Shown: positions 16,266-26,092 of the stretch, piece after piece
How the letters are laid out: every line of letters starts with the position of its first letter
How positions within the stretch are numbered: position 1 is the stretch's first letter
DNA from: an uncultured Lachnospiraceae bacterium
GTDB lineage: Bacteria > Bacillota > Clostridia > Lachnospirales > Lachnospiraceae
Assembly (NCBI GenBank): GCA_900318375.1
Contig: ONKG01000004.1
Coordinates: 20,962 to 84,961, forward strand
Direction: 5' to 3'
DNA length: 64,000 bases
The notes under the pieces: model-generated
Seen by the model: the letters and a program-made list of their open reading frames with translations, nothing else
Told to the model about the DNA's origin: nothing
Databases searched by the model: none
Position numbers and translations under genes: made by a program

Positions 16266-19070
16266 ATGAATAAACCGCTATCTCCGTCAAAGGAAAAAAA
16301 AGCACGTCTGTGGAATATCGTCTATTATATGGTCGCGGCGGTGATTATTGCTGCGACCTTATTGAGCGCATTCCGGGGACGGGATAACTATGTGTCCGAG
16401 ACATATGGTACGACCAATGACACCCAGCAGAATCTGGAGGACGGGATGGAAATCCGTGTGGATTTTAAAATTCCCAGGAACCATTTCAAGGGTATCAGCG
16501 TGCGTTTTTTTGCGGAGACAAAAAAGCAGTACGGGAACGAGACGCTGCTATTTTATCTTAGAGACAATACAAGCGGCACAAGGATCTCGGAATATGAACT
16601 GGATCTGAATAAGACCCTTCCTCAGGTTGGAAACTTCATCCCTCTCCCCTTTGAAGAGTCGGAGGGAAAAGAAGTTTCCCTGTATATCAGCGGAAATAAT
16701 ATCAGGACGGCGCCGGCCTTCTGCTTAAGTGAAACTGCGAACATGAAATCAGAGCTCTTTGTGGGCAGTAAACACAGAAGGGCCTATTCACTTGTCTTCT
16801 CCGCAGTCTACTCCGAACATCAGGCAGTTAATATACAGGCGCTGGTCAAGGGGCTGATGATCCTCTTTCTGTGGGTCCTGACAGGAATATGGCCTGTCCT
16901 TTACCGCAAAGGACAGAAGACTGCCGCTGCAGGGGAAAAGACAGTTCATCTGCGGAAACTGCCCGGGATTCCCGGATCCTTGCGCAAGGCATTACTGTTC
17001 CTGCTCTTGTCCCTTCTGTATCTGTTTCTCTCAATATTTGTGTATTACAACAATGTGGAAGAGACTATGACCGGCATGCAGTCCGCTGATCTGGTCACTA
17101 GTGACGGAAGAGAAGCGGCGATCGTCATGGATTCCTCCGATGATATTCTGATCGAGACATTTACGGCGCGCGAGGACGCCCTTTCTTCTGTATCCTTTGA
17201 GGTTTCCGCGGGAAAGAAAAACAGAGGGGCTATGCTGCATGTCCGGCTGTCTGACCTGTCCACGGATATCCTCCTTCATGATGAATATGTAGAACTTGCC
17301 TCTCTGCCATCCTCCCGGTCTGTGTGGAAACTGTATCTGAATACTGAATATACTCTGTCTGCGGACAAGGACATACAGATTCAGATCGAACCTGTCGGAT
17401 TCAAATCTTCAGAGGTGCTCTTTTATACCGGGCAGGCAAAGGACAGAGTGAGCGCCATTGCGGATGGCCTAAGGACGGGCAATCTTCCGGTGCTGGCTGT
17501 TTCCTATTCCGACAACGGTTTCCTGCGCCCTCTGTACAGGTCTTTTGCTGTTCTGCTCTATCTGTTTCTTGCCATGACCTACCTTATGATCGTTGTGCTG
17601 AAATGGGGAGCAGAGCGGATTTACATTCCGGTCTGTATCTTCCTGGGAATCCTCTATATGCTGGTCATTCCGGTCTATTCTGTTCCGGATGAATATGCAC
17701 ATATCGACACATCCTACAGCCTCTCCAACCGTCTTCTCGGAATTCCGAGGCCGGAGGGAATGGATGGATATGATTACCGGAGAGAGGCTGATGTTGAGAC
17801 GGAGGAGTATTTTACCTATAACGCCTCCATGGATGATTACCGACGGCTCTACAAGGAGTTCCGGTCAGCTGTCCCGGATCAGCAACTGACGCCCTGCGTT
17901 ATGCGCGCGACAGATTCCAATGTCAATCTGCTGTATTTTGTGCCCTCAGCCCTGGGTATTGCAGTCGGAAGGGTCCTGGGCTTAGCTACCTTGCCTGTCT
18001 ACCTTTTGGGAAGGCTGTTTAATCTGATTGCCTTTGTCCTCTTGTCCTGGCTTGCGATCCGCAGGCTTTCCGGCATGAAGGAGGTCTTCTTCCTGTATGT
18101 TTCACTGCCGATCGGTTTACAGCAGGCAGCATCTTTTTCCTATGACAGTATGCTGGACGCAGTCGGGCTTCTTTTCTTTGCCTATTGTGTATATTTTGCA
18201 TATGAGAAGATCTTTCCGGGACCGGCGGATGTCTTCCTGCTGCTGTTTTCAGCATTGCAGCTTGCAACAGTCAAGGGCGGCGTCTATTTCCCCCTGTGTC
18301 TTTTCCTGCTGCTGATCCCCCTGGAGAGAAGGTGGAAACTGATAAGTAATATTCCCTTCTACCTGTTGATGGGAGGGTTTATCTTCATGGGATTTTTGCA
18401 GGGCAATATAAGCAGTCTTCTGACACGTCTTCTGCCCGGTTCGGGGACCCGTGTCAATGCTTTTACGGGGACAGCGGTGTACACTTTTGGATATCTGCTC
18501 CATCACCCCGTGACTATAGTGCGGCTGTATACAAACACTGTTTTCCTGGAGGGAAGCCGGCTGATCTATGAGTTTTTCGGCGGAAAAATGGGATCGGTCA
18601 AAAATATCCAGATGCCCTGGATCTATCCCTGCATATTTATGGTGATCTTTGCAATTGCTGTGTACCGGAGCAGATCAGACTATCGTCTTCGCAGGATCAG
18701 CAAGGCTTTGTGTGCGCTGGTCACGATTCTTGCTTTACTGCTGATCGGACTGGCCATGCTGCTGGCAAATACTACGAAAGACATGTACTATATCTCCGGT
18801 CTGCAGGGCAGATATTATATTCCGGTCATGCTGATCCCCCTGCTGTGTCTGATGAAAGAGGATTCCGTCGGCCGGGGTGTGCGCGGTGCGGGCATAAATA
18901 CGAAAACAGCGGCAGCAAGAGACAATGACAGTTCCCCTGCTGCGCAGGAAGTGCCGGAGGCAGCGGGTGCGGCGGATGCCTCTTCTCTGTTCATGTGGTA
19001 TTGTCTGGCACATGTAGTTTTTCTGTTGAATATTGTGATGGTTGTATTTCCCGCTACAATGAAGGTCTGA
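16266..19070 (+). CDS. DUF2142-like giant membrane protein (copy 2)
   Basis: A 934-residue paralogue of the protein at 4028-6964 with the same plan: one N-terminal helix (about 18-36), an extracytoplasmic beta-rich domain, helices near 200 and 245, a second extracytoplasmic domain, then a multi-helix C-terminal half. The motif VPDEYAHIDTSYSLSNRLLG lies near residue 474 and corresponds to SDERTHID...SNRLLG in copy 1. Other shared blocks are ASFSYDSM/ASCSYDGM, KGGVYFP/KGGVFLP and GLQGRYYIPV/GLQGRYFLPV. These shared blocks are the best clues to an active site. Function is unproven; a GT-C-like transferase is plausible. It precedes the frameshifted sulfatase-fold gene. Confidence 0.7.
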   Translation: MNKPLSPSKEKKARLWNIVYYMVAAVIIAATLLSAFRGRDNYVSETYGTTNDTQQNLEDGMEIRVDFKIPRNHFKGISVRFFAETKKQYGNETLLFYLRDNTSGTRISEYELDLNKTLPQVGNFIPLPFEESEGKEVSLYISGNNIRTAPAFCLSETANMKSELFVGSKHRRAYSLVFSAVYSEHQAVNIQALVKGLMILFLWVLTGIWPVLYRKGQKTAAAGEKTVHLRKLPGIPGSLRKALLFLLLSLLYLFLSIFVYYNNVEETMTGMQSADLVTSDGREAAIVMDSSDDILIETFTAREDALSSVSFEVSAGKKNRGAMLHVRLSDLSTDILLHDEYVELASLPSSRSVWKLYLNTEYTLSADKDIQIQIEPVGFKSSEVLFYTGQAKDRVSAIADGLRTGNLPVLAVSYSDNGFLRPLYRSFAVLLYLFLAMTYLMIVVLKWGAERIYIPVCIFLGILYMLVIPVYSVPDEYAHIDTSYSLSNRLLGIPRPEGMDGYDYRREADVETEEYFTYNASMDDYRRLYKEFRSAVPDQQLTPCVMRATDSNVNLLYFVPSALGIAVGRVLGLATLPVYLLGRLFNLIAFVLLSWLAIRRLSGMKEVFFLYVSLPIGLQQAASFSYDSMLDAVGLLFFAYCVYFAYEKIFPGPADVFLLLFSALQLATVKGGVYFPLCLFLLLIPLERRWKLISNIPFYLLMGGFIFMGFLQGNISSLLTRLLPGSGTRVNAFTGTAVYTFGYLLHHPVTIVRLYTNTVFLEGSRLIYEFFGGKMGSVKNIQMPWIYPCIFMVIFAIAVYRSRSDYRLRRISKALCALVTILALLLIGLAMLLANTTKDMYYISGLQGRYYIPVMLIPLLCLMKEDSVGRGVRGAGINTKTAAARDNDSSPAAQEVPEAAGAADASSLFMWYCLAHVVFLLNIVMVVFPATMKV

Positions 19071-19100
19071 AAAAGAGCGAGGAAAAGCGGTGAGAAATAG

Positions 19101-20764
19101 ATGAAGAATGCTAAAGAAATGAAGAGCGATAAGGGAAGAACTTCGGCTGTTCCAAAGATTGCGACAATATTGAAGTATGTTTTTTCCGTCCTGCTCATGT
19201 TTCTGGGACGTTTCAGTGCGGGAACAAACAAAATGCTCCTGTGCGGCTTCCTGGAGCTTCTCGCTATATGGGCACTTACGGAATCGATCCGTTCCGCCCG
19301 TTTCCGTACTATTGTGAACGGGATTCTGCTGCTGCTTCTGAATGCGCAGAGCCTGGTCCTGTGGTTCGGTGGGGATTATATATCCCTTGTCATGCTGACA
19401 AACATTGATAATATCAGGGATCTTTCCGGAAAGATTGTAGTTTATATCCTGGGAATTGCTGCGGTGCTGGTCTTTTCCTTTTTTCCTGCCGCAAGGCTGC
19501 TTGAAACAGGAAACAGAACCCTTCGAAGAATCTGCCAGAGGTTTTACCGCTTGTACTGTTTGCGGAGCTGCTTTTCACGCTGATTTACGGAAACATTCAC
19601 TCACCCCTGTTTGCCTACTGGCGGCTGGGGGCAGAGGCGAAAGAGGCTGCAAGGGTCAGAAAAGAACTGGAGAGTATCGAGAATTGTACAGCGGGCTTCT
19701 ACAGAAAAGGAATTTCCTGCGCTTCTGTCGAGAGACCTGACACACTGGGAGATAATCCCAATATTGTTCTGATCCTGATGGAGGGAACATCGGAGCATAT
19801 TGTGAAGGATGAACGCGGGATCATGCCCAATGCCGCAGAGCTTGAAAAGAAATCCATTTCCTTCAGCAACTACTACAATCATACCTTCGCGACTTACCGC
19901 GGGATCAGCGGACAGCTCTATTCGGGATTTCAGCTGGACAATTATGATTCGAACAGTCTGATCGGTATCCAGGATATACTGTCCGACAAGGGATACTATA
20001 CTTCCTTTATTAATACGGAGCCCAATCTGGTCCCCTTTGCGACCTATCTTACAGAAATGGGCTTTGACGAGGTGATCGGAGAACCGGGACAGGGGTATTC
20101 GGGGCCAAGCGGAAGTATGACGGACAAGGAAGCCTATGACCTTCTGCTCTCTCATATAGAAGAGAAGAGCGCCGGTTCCCAGCCTTTTTTCACCGCAATC
20201 TATACGTTCGGAACGCATGCATCCTTTGATTCTCCGGATGAAAAGTTCGGAGACGGAAGCCTGGCTGAGCTCAATAAGTTCTACAACGCGGATCACTGGC
20301 TGGGAAACTTCCTGGAAAAGCTGGAAGCCAGCCCCGCCTTTGACAACACCCTTGTTGTCTTTACTGCGGATCATTCGACATATGCCGATTTGTATTACAA
20401 TGAGGCTTTTCCCGACTACCAGAGACAGAATCCCACGATCGATTCGATTCCTCTGATGTTCTACCACAAGGGAGTCGTCCCGCAGGAAATTGATGCCGCA
20501 GGAAGAAACACACTGGACCTGACTTCCACGATTCTTGACTATGTCGATATTGATGCTCCCAACTATTTCCTGGGGGCTTCACTGTTCCACGACCCGGACA
20601 ATTATAACAACCTTGATACGATATTTACGTCTTCGGTGGATTTATACAGTACCAAGGGCGGAAAGATCCGTAAATTGGAGGAGACAGAAGCAGAGACGGC
20701 AATTGTGCGGGAAATGGTACAGAATTATTACGCGGCAAAGCTGCAGATTCCCATGACACCATAG
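19101..20764 (+). pseudogene. LTA synthase-like sulfatase-fold protein, frameshifted
   Basis: Two reading frames together make one protein of about 554 residues. The first (19101-19583) gives four or five membrane helices. The second, open from 19505 and running to 20764, continues with a helix (VLPLVLFAELLFTLIYG), then NIVLILMEGTSEH, NHTFATYRGISGQ, YTFGTHASF and FTADHSTYA. These match the LTA synthase / phosphoglycerol transferase pattern: metal ligands E, T (probable nucleophile in ATYRG), D and H. A -1 type shift between 19505 and 19583 is needed; no canonical slippery heptamer is in phase there, so an inactivating indel or a sequencing error is most likely. If intact it would transfer phosphoglycerol to a polymer outside the cell. 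ATG 19778 could still yield a soluble fragment. Confidence 0.72.
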
Positions 20765-20812
20765 AAAATCTTCGGAGACTGTCGGTTAAAGAATACATGA
20801 GAGGAGGATATA

Positions 20813-21946
20813 GTGAAACAGACTACACAGTATGATTATCTTATAGTAGGCGCAGGGCTTTTCGGGGCAGTATTCGCGCAGGAGGCAAAAAAAGCCGGGA
20901 AGAAGGTCCTGGTGATCGACAAGCGGCCCAATATTGCCGGAAATGTATATACCGAGCAGATCGAAGGAATCCACGTGCACAAATACGGTGCGCACATTTT
21001 TCACACAAACAATAAGGAGGTGTGGGAATATGTGAATCGTTTTGCGACATTCAACCGTTTCACCAACTCCCCTGTAGCCAATTATCACGGAGAGCTCTAC
21101 TCCCTGCCCTTCAATATGTATACCTTCAACCGCATGTGGGGCGTTGTCACGCCTCAGGAGGCAGCTGCCAGGATTGAGGAACAGCGCAAAGCTGCGGGAA
21201 TTACAGAGCCGAAGAATCTGGAGGAGCAGGCGATCAGTCTGATCGGCACAGATATTTATGAAAAACTGGTCAAGGGATATACCGAGAAGCAGTGGGGCCG
21301 CCCCTGTACGGAGCTTCCCGCCTTTATTATTAAGAGGCTTCCGGTCCGCCTGACCTTTGACAACAATTATTTCAACGCTCTCTACCAGGGAATTCCTGTC
21401 GGCGGCTACACAAAGATGGTGCAGAACATGCTGGACGGCATCGAAGTCCGGCTCAACAGCGACTATCTGGAGGACCGCGCCGGCTGGGACGCTCTTGCGG
21501 ACAAAGTGATCTATACCGGCCCGATCGATGCCTTCTTTGACTTCTGCTATGGTGCACTCGAGTATAGAAGTGTCCGTTTCGAGACAGAGCTTCTGGATAT
21601 GCCCAATTTCCAGGGCAACGCGGCGGTCAACTATACCGACCGGGAGACCCCCTGGACCAGGATCATCGAGCACAAATGGTTCGAGTTCGGCAAGGATGAG
21701 AAGGGAAATGACCTCCCGAAGACGGTCATCAGCAGAGAGTTCAGTTCGGAGTGGAAGCCCGGGGATGAGCCCTATTATCCGGTCAATGATGCAAGAAACG
21801 GGCAGCTCTATGAGAAATACCGTGCCCTTGCGGATGCTGAGCAGAAAGTGGTCTTCGGCGGAAGACTCGGTGAATACAAATACTATGATATGGATCAGGT
21901 CATTGCTTCCGCACTGGAGGCGGCGGCACAGAGCCTTCGGAACTGA
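20813..21946 (+). CDS. glf: UDP-galactopyranose mutase
   Basis: A 377-residue flavoenzyme with the FAD motif YLIVGAGLFGAVFAQEA at the N-terminus, VHKYGAHIFHTNNKEVW, YTEKQWGRPCTELP and KVIYTGPIDAFFDF, all signatures of Glf. It interconverts UDP-galactopyranose and UDP-galactofuranose in the cytoplasm. The start is GTG 20813 with GAGGAGG five bases before it. It shows that the cluster's polymer probably contains galactofuranose. Normal length. Confidence 0.96.
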   Translation: MKQTTQYDYLIVGAGLFGAVFAQEAKKAGKKVLVIDKRPNIAGNVYTEQIEGIHVHKYGAHIFHTNNKEVWEYVNRFATFNRFTNSPVANYHGELYSLPFNMYTFNRMWGVVTPQEAAARIEEQRKAAGITEPKNLEEQAISLIGTDIYEKLVKGYTEKQWGRPCTELPAFIIKRLPVRLTFDNNYFNALYQGIPVGGYTKMVQNMLDGIEVRLNSDYLEDRAGWDALADKVIYTGPIDAFFDFCYGALEYRSVRFETELLDMPNFQGNAAVNYTDRETPWTRIIEHKWFEFGKDEKGNDLPKTVISREFSSEWKPGDEPYYPVNDARNGQLYEKYRALADAEQKVVFGGRLGEYKYYDMDQVIASALEAAAQSLRN

Positions 21947-22049
21947 GCAAGGAGAAGTGCTTGCGAGTGGGCCCGGCCTTTTTCGATGTTGATTTGTCTG
22001 TGTATGGCTCATTGCTGACGCGCAGGCTTTGGTTTGAAAGGAACTGAAA

Positions 22050-23102
22050 ATGAAGAAAAAGAAGGCGGCGGGTGCGCAGATGACAAAAGAGAGGGATTAC
22101 CTTTTTGATAATGTCAAGGCGCTCATGCTGTTTCTGGTCGCATTAGGCCATGTGATCAATGTCTACATGGGCGACGGGGCGGTCGAGTATACTTTGATAA
22201 AGTATATTTATCTCTTTCATATGCCGGTATTTGCCTTTGTTACAGGCTATTTTTCCAAAAACGCTGACAGGGCAAGGGAGAAGGCCATGACCGGCTCTCT
22301 CTTTCCATACATCCTCTTCCAGGGAGTCTACATTCTGATGGCCCAGGCCATGATTCTCCTGGGCATGGCCAGTTTCAATACGGATGTTTTCAACGGCTCG
22401 ATCCTGCTTCCGTCCTCCGCCTTTTACTATCTTCTTGCTGTCTTTTTCTGGAAATTGTTTCAGAAAGACCTTTTCCGGTTCCGCTTTCCGCTGATCCTTT
22501 CAGCTGTTCTGGGCGTGCTGATCAGTCTTACACAGCAGGAGCAGTTTCACATTGGCTACGGCGCAGTGTTCAGCCTGCTGATCTTTTTTACGGCGGGCGT
22601 CAAATGCGATGCGGACATGATCCACAGGATCAGATCCTGCCCGCGCTGGATCGGAGTGCTTATCCTTCTGCTGGGAGTGCCTTTTGCCTATTTTACGCCC
22701 TATGCAATGCACAGCATACGTCTGAATTATGCCTCGGAGGGCTTTACCAGCCTGCAGGGAATCCTGTTTCGTATTCTGTTTTATGCGGCGGCTTTTTTGA
22801 TGGGCGGCGCGATCATACAGCTGATGCCTTCCCGGAAAACCTGGTTTTCCGGAATCGGCAAGGCATCTCTGATCGTTTATGCGGGGTCTACCTTCCTTTC
22901 CCCTCATGCCTATTTGCTTATTGCTTCTGTCCTGCGCCTGCGGTCCAATCGGATCCTGAATCTCGCAGGTATGATCATATTCAGCCTTCTGCTGGTCCTG
23001 TTTTTCTCGATCCCTGTTTTCGGACAGATTTATGACTGGATCATGGCAGGCATCAAAAAGCTTCTGCTTGTCGCCGGTCCCGATCGAAAGGAGCGGAAAT
23101 AG
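22050..23102 (+). CDS. Membrane acyltransferase 3 family (fucose-4-O-acetylase-like)
   Basis: A 350-residue protein with about ten hydrophobic segments and the N-terminal signature DYLFDNVKALMLFLVALGHVIN, where the R/K-x-x-H type block (VALGHVI) belongs to acyltransferase family 3; FHMPVFAFVTGYFSKN is the second conserved block. Such enzymes O-acetylate sugars using a cytoplasmic acyl donor. It probably finishes the polysaccharide made by the cluster. ATG 22050 follows GAAAGGAAC; ATG 22080 is an alternative. Its stop abuts the ATG of nrdG with no gap, although the functions are unrelated. Confidence 0.83.
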   Translation: MKKKKAAGAQMTKERDYLFDNVKALMLFLVALGHVINVYMGDGAVEYTLIKYIYLFHMPVFAFVTGYFSKNADRAREKAMTGSLFPYILFQGVYILMAQAMILLGMASFNTDVFNGSILLPSSAFYYLLAVFFWKLFQKDLFRFRFPLILSAVLGVLISLTQQEQFHIGYGAVFSLLIFFTAGVKCDADMIHRIRSCPRWIGVLILLLGVPFAYFTPYAMHSIRLNYASEGFTSLQGILFRILFYAAAFLMGGAIIQLMPSRKTWFSGIGKASLIVYAGSTFLSPHAYLLIASVLRLRSNRILNLAGMIIFSLLLVLFFSIPVFGQIYDWIMAGIKKLLLVAGPDRKERK

Positions 23103-23675
23103 ATGAATTACGCGGAAATAAAGGAATACGATATAGCTGACGGACCCGGTGTACGGGTGAGCCTCTTTGTCTCCGGCTGCCGCAATGCCTGCCCCGGATG
23201 TTTTAACCCCGAGACCTGGGATTTTGATTACGGGCATACCTACACACTGGAGACCGAGGACAGGATCCTTCGTCTTCTGATGCCGGAATATATCGAGGGT
23301 CTGACCCTTCTGGGAGGCGAACCTTTCGAACCGGAGAACCAGGCGGTTCTGGTGGGCCTTCTGCGGAAGGTCAAACAGATCTATCCCAAAAAGAGTGTCT
23401 GGTGTTATACTGGCTATACCTACGAGAGAGACCTTCTGCGCGGAGGAGAAAAACACACATCCCACACCGACGAGATGCTCTCTCTGATCGATGTTCTGGT
23501 GGACGGACGATTCCTCCTTGCGGAAAAGGATATCACTCTTTTGTACCGCGGCAGCAGAAACCAGCGGATTCTGGCCCTGCATCCCGCGGGCAAAGAAGAT
23601 GGAGAAGAGACCTCCGCTGTAGAGGCGGTGGAGGAAATCGCGGAGATTGCAAAGGGAAATTCCAGCTGGAAATAA
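23103..23675 (+). CDS. nrdG: Anaerobic ribonucleotide reductase activating protein
   Basis: A 190-residue radical SAM enzyme. Seen: DGPGVRVSLFVSGCRNACPGC with the CX3CX2C cluster motif (CRNACPGC), then TLLGGEPF (the SAM-binding GGE). It generates the glycyl radical on NrdD under anaerobic conditions. nrdD is not in the window. The regulator NrdR lies 33 kb downstream at 56564. ATG 23103 begins right after the acyltransferase stop. A C-terminal tail of about 25 acidic residues is longer than usual. Confidence 0.92.
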   Translation: MNYAEIKEYDIADGPGVRVSLFVSGCRNACPGCFNPETWDFDYGHTYTLETEDRILRLLMPEYIEGLTLLGGEPFEPENQAVLVGLLRKVKQIYPKKSVWCYTGYTYERDLLRGGEKHTSHTDEMLSLIDVLVDGRFLLAEKDITLLYRGSRNQRILALHPAGKEDGEETSAVEAVEEIAEIAKGNSSWK

Positions 23676-23725
23676 GGCGCCTGCGGCCGGACCTGACATT
23701 CCGCATCCCTGACAGGACGAAAAAA

Positions 23726-25516
23726 ATGACATTGATTGCAGTACAGAATGATACAGTAGCTTCGCTTCCGGAGGCATTTCTGGACCGGATGCAGAAGCTC
23801 TTGAAAGAGGAAGAATACGCGGCGTTTTTGTCATCCTACGGACAAAAGCGCCGTTATTCACTGCGTGTAAATACCTTGAAGGCAGACCGGGAAAAGGTAC
23901 TGAGACTGTTGAGACAGACCTTTTCGGAAGAATCGGACCCGGAGTATGACGGTTCTCTTTATGACAGCTCTCTTTGGGAGGAAAGTCTGCAGCCTGTTCC
24001 CTGGGAAGCCGATGGTTTTTATTATCCGGAGGAATTGAGACCGGGCCGCCTGCCCTGGCACGAGGCAGGCATGTACTATATTCAGGAGGCGAGCGCCATG
24101 GCGCCCGCCATGCTCTGCAATGCGCAGCCCGGAGAACGAGTGCTGGATCTTTGCGCGGCACCGGGCGGGAAAAGCACAAAGCTTGCGGCATCTCTTAAGG
24201 GGAAAGGAATCCTTGTAGCCAACGAGATCCATCCGGAGCGCGCGAAGATCCTGTCTTCCAACCTGGAGCGGATGGGTGCGCGCAATGCCCTGGTGACCAA
24301 CGAGACCCCGCAGAAGCTGGCATCCCGTTTTCCCCTCTTTTTTGACCGGATCGTCGTAGACGCTCCCTGTTCCGGCGAGGGGATGTTCCGCAAGGAAGAG
24401 GAGGCGTTGACACACTGGAGTCCGGAAAATGTCCGCATGTGCGCAGAAAGACAGTCCGGCATACTGGAGGAGGCGGCGGCCATGCTCCGCGCCGGAGGGA
24501 CTCTGGTCTACTCAACCTGTACGTTTTCACCTGAGGAAAATGAGGGTGTGATCTTTCGTTTCCTGAAGACCCATCCGGAGTTTTCCCTTGTCAATATTCC
24601 CGCTCTGCCCGGCATAGACGTAAAGAAATGGGGATTTGCAGGCGGGAAGCCTGAGTGGATTCCGGAGGAGGATGCCGAAACAGAAGACGACCGGGCCTTA
24701 GCGGAACAGATCAGAGGTACGATCCGGCTCTGGCCCCATCTTCTGGGAGGAGAGGGGCATTTTGCCGCTGTACTAAGAAAAAGTGACAGAGGGCAGAAAG
24801 ATAAAAATGAGGACTCAGATTATCCTCGTCCTCGGGATGTGTCGGGAGACTACCGGCCTCTTCCTTTCGAAATGGAATCTTCCTCCTTGTCTGTAGAAAA
24901 GTCTGCATATGAGAAAAGGGGCCGGAAAAAAGACCTTGCTCACAAAAAGAAGCGCAGCGGGAAACGGGGAGGAAAAGCCGATCCTAAAAGAGAGGAAGCC
25001 CTCCGATTATGGGACGATTTCTGCCGTGAGACCTTGAATCCGGGGCCTGGAGGTCATATGGAAAAAAACGGCGGAGAAGCTGCAGTAGGGCAGGAGGAAG
25101 GCCCCGCCGGATTCAATCCCACTGCCTGCCCGCCGGAGAATCTGCTCCTTTTCGGAGAGACTCTGTATGCCCTGCCTCTTCCGGCGGATTCACTGCCGTT
25201 GGCGGGACTGCGTGTCCTGCGCCCCGGCCTTCAGCTGGGGGATATTTCAAGAGGGCGCTTTATGCCTTCTCACGCGTTGGGAATGGCCCTGAAGGAAAGC
25301 GAGGCGGAGCGCACAGTACATCTGTCAGGCAGTAGCCAGGAGGCCTACGCCTGGCTTCGCGGGGAGGCAGTCTCTCTTCCCCGGGGGATTGGCAAAGGAT
25401 GGTGCCTCGTCTGCATTGACGGCTGCGCGGCCGGGTGGGGCAAAGCAGCCGGCAGCATGCTCAAAAACCATTATCCCAAGGGACTGCGCAAGGGCAGCAG
25501 CTATCGGCCGGGATGA
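23726..25516 (+). CDS. RsmF/Sun family rRNA cytosine-C5 methyltransferase
   Basis: A 596-residue protein. The N-terminal half is a Rossmann SAM methyltransferase: EASAMAPAMLC, VLDLCAAPGGKST, VVDAPCSGEGMFRKEEEA (motif IV Cys) and YSTCTFSPEENEG (catalytic TC motif VI). The C-terminal part (GLRVLRPGLQLGD, SHALGMAL, GWCLVCIDGCAAGWGK) is the RsmF-type RNA-binding extension. Between them lies a long Lys/Arg/Glu-rich linker (about residues 350-440) that is poorly conserved. It should methylate a cytosine in 16S rRNA. ATG 23726 is taken (AGGA eight bases upstream); the frame is open further upstream but that part overlaps nrdG. Confidence 0.88.
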   Translation: MTLIAVQNDTVASLPEAFLDRMQKLLKEEEYAAFLSSYGQKRRYSLRVNTLKADREKVLRLLRQTFSEESDPEYDGSLYDSSLWEESLQPVPWEADGFYYPEELRPGRLPWHEAGMYYIQEASAMAPAMLCNAQPGERVLDLCAAPGGKSTKLAASLKGKGILVANEIHPERAKILSSNLERMGARNALVTNETPQKLASRFPLFFDRIVVDAPCSGEGMFRKEEEALTHWSPENVRMCAERQSGILEEAAAMLRAGGTLVYSTCTFSPEENEGVIFRFLKTHPEFSLVNIPALPGIDVKKWGFAGGKPEWIPEEDAETEDDRALAEQIRGTIRLWPHLLGGEGHFAAVLRKSDRGQKDKNEDSDYPRPRDVSGDYRPLPFEMESSSLSVEKSAYEKRGRKKDLAHKKKRSGKRGGKADPKREEALRLWDDFCRETLNPGPGGHMEKNGGEAAVGQEEGPAGFNPTACPPENLLLFGETLYALPLPADSLPLAGLRVLRPGLQLGDISRGRFMPSHALGMALKESEAERTVHLSGSSQEAYAWLRGEAVSLPRGIGKGWCLVCIDGCAAGWGKAAGSMLKNHYPKGLRKGSSYRPG

Positions 25517-25634
25517 CCGGGAAAGACTTACATTGTTTCCCGTAGTTCTCTTTACAAGAGGTATATTTCTGCAGGTAACATAGAATTTGGTATGTATCTC
25601 GTAACAGATTTTCAGACAGAAAAGGAGTAGAACC

Positions 25635-26045
25635 ATGTTGATTACACCCCGGAGAAAAAAGACAATCCTGACCATCCTGTTACTCTTATTTGTTTATGCA
25701 TCTTCGGTCGGCCAGACAGCAGGCAGCGGGATTACAGCTGAAAACAGCAGTACCTATATCATGCTGGGCTTTTTGCAGTTCCTCATTACAACTGTGATCA
25801 TGATGATCGTCCCCTTCATTTGGAGATTGATCAACGGGAAAAAGTTCAGCGCGAATAAAGGCAAACGTATTTGCAAATGGAATAGTATCATTCTTTTTCT
25901 GGCATCTATTGCATCGACCCTGCTGCTTGGGATCGGTCTCATAGGCGGATTGGGAGCAATCATATACTATTTTATAAATAAATGGACTTTTGTTGATGAA
26001 GAGGATATAGAAGGTATTCGGCAGGATACTGTTCAGGGGGCATAA
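25635..26045 (+). CDS. Small membrane protein of unknown function
   Basis: 136 residues, three hydrophobic segments (about 10-28, 43-62 and 84-110), the first possibly a signal anchor. No family recognised. AAGGAG precedes the ATG. It begins an A+T-richer patch and is followed after 47 bases by the zinc-ribbon membrane protein, with which it may be co-transcribed. Confidence 0.6.
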   Translation: MLITPRRKKTILTILLLLFVYASSVGQTAGSGITAENSSTYIMLGFLQFLITTVIMMIVPFIWRLINGKKFSANKGKRICKWNSIILFLASIASTLLLGIGLIGGLGAIIYYFINKWTFVDEEDIEGIRQDTVQGA

Positions 26046-26092
26046 GATTACAGAGGAAAGTATACAATCCGGCAGATGAAAGGAAGCATTCA

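Noticed and set aside
19505-19583. Programmed -1 frameshift in the LTA-synthase-like gene
   Set aside because: No in-phase slippery heptamer such as A-AAA-AAG is seen; an indel or sequence error is simpler.
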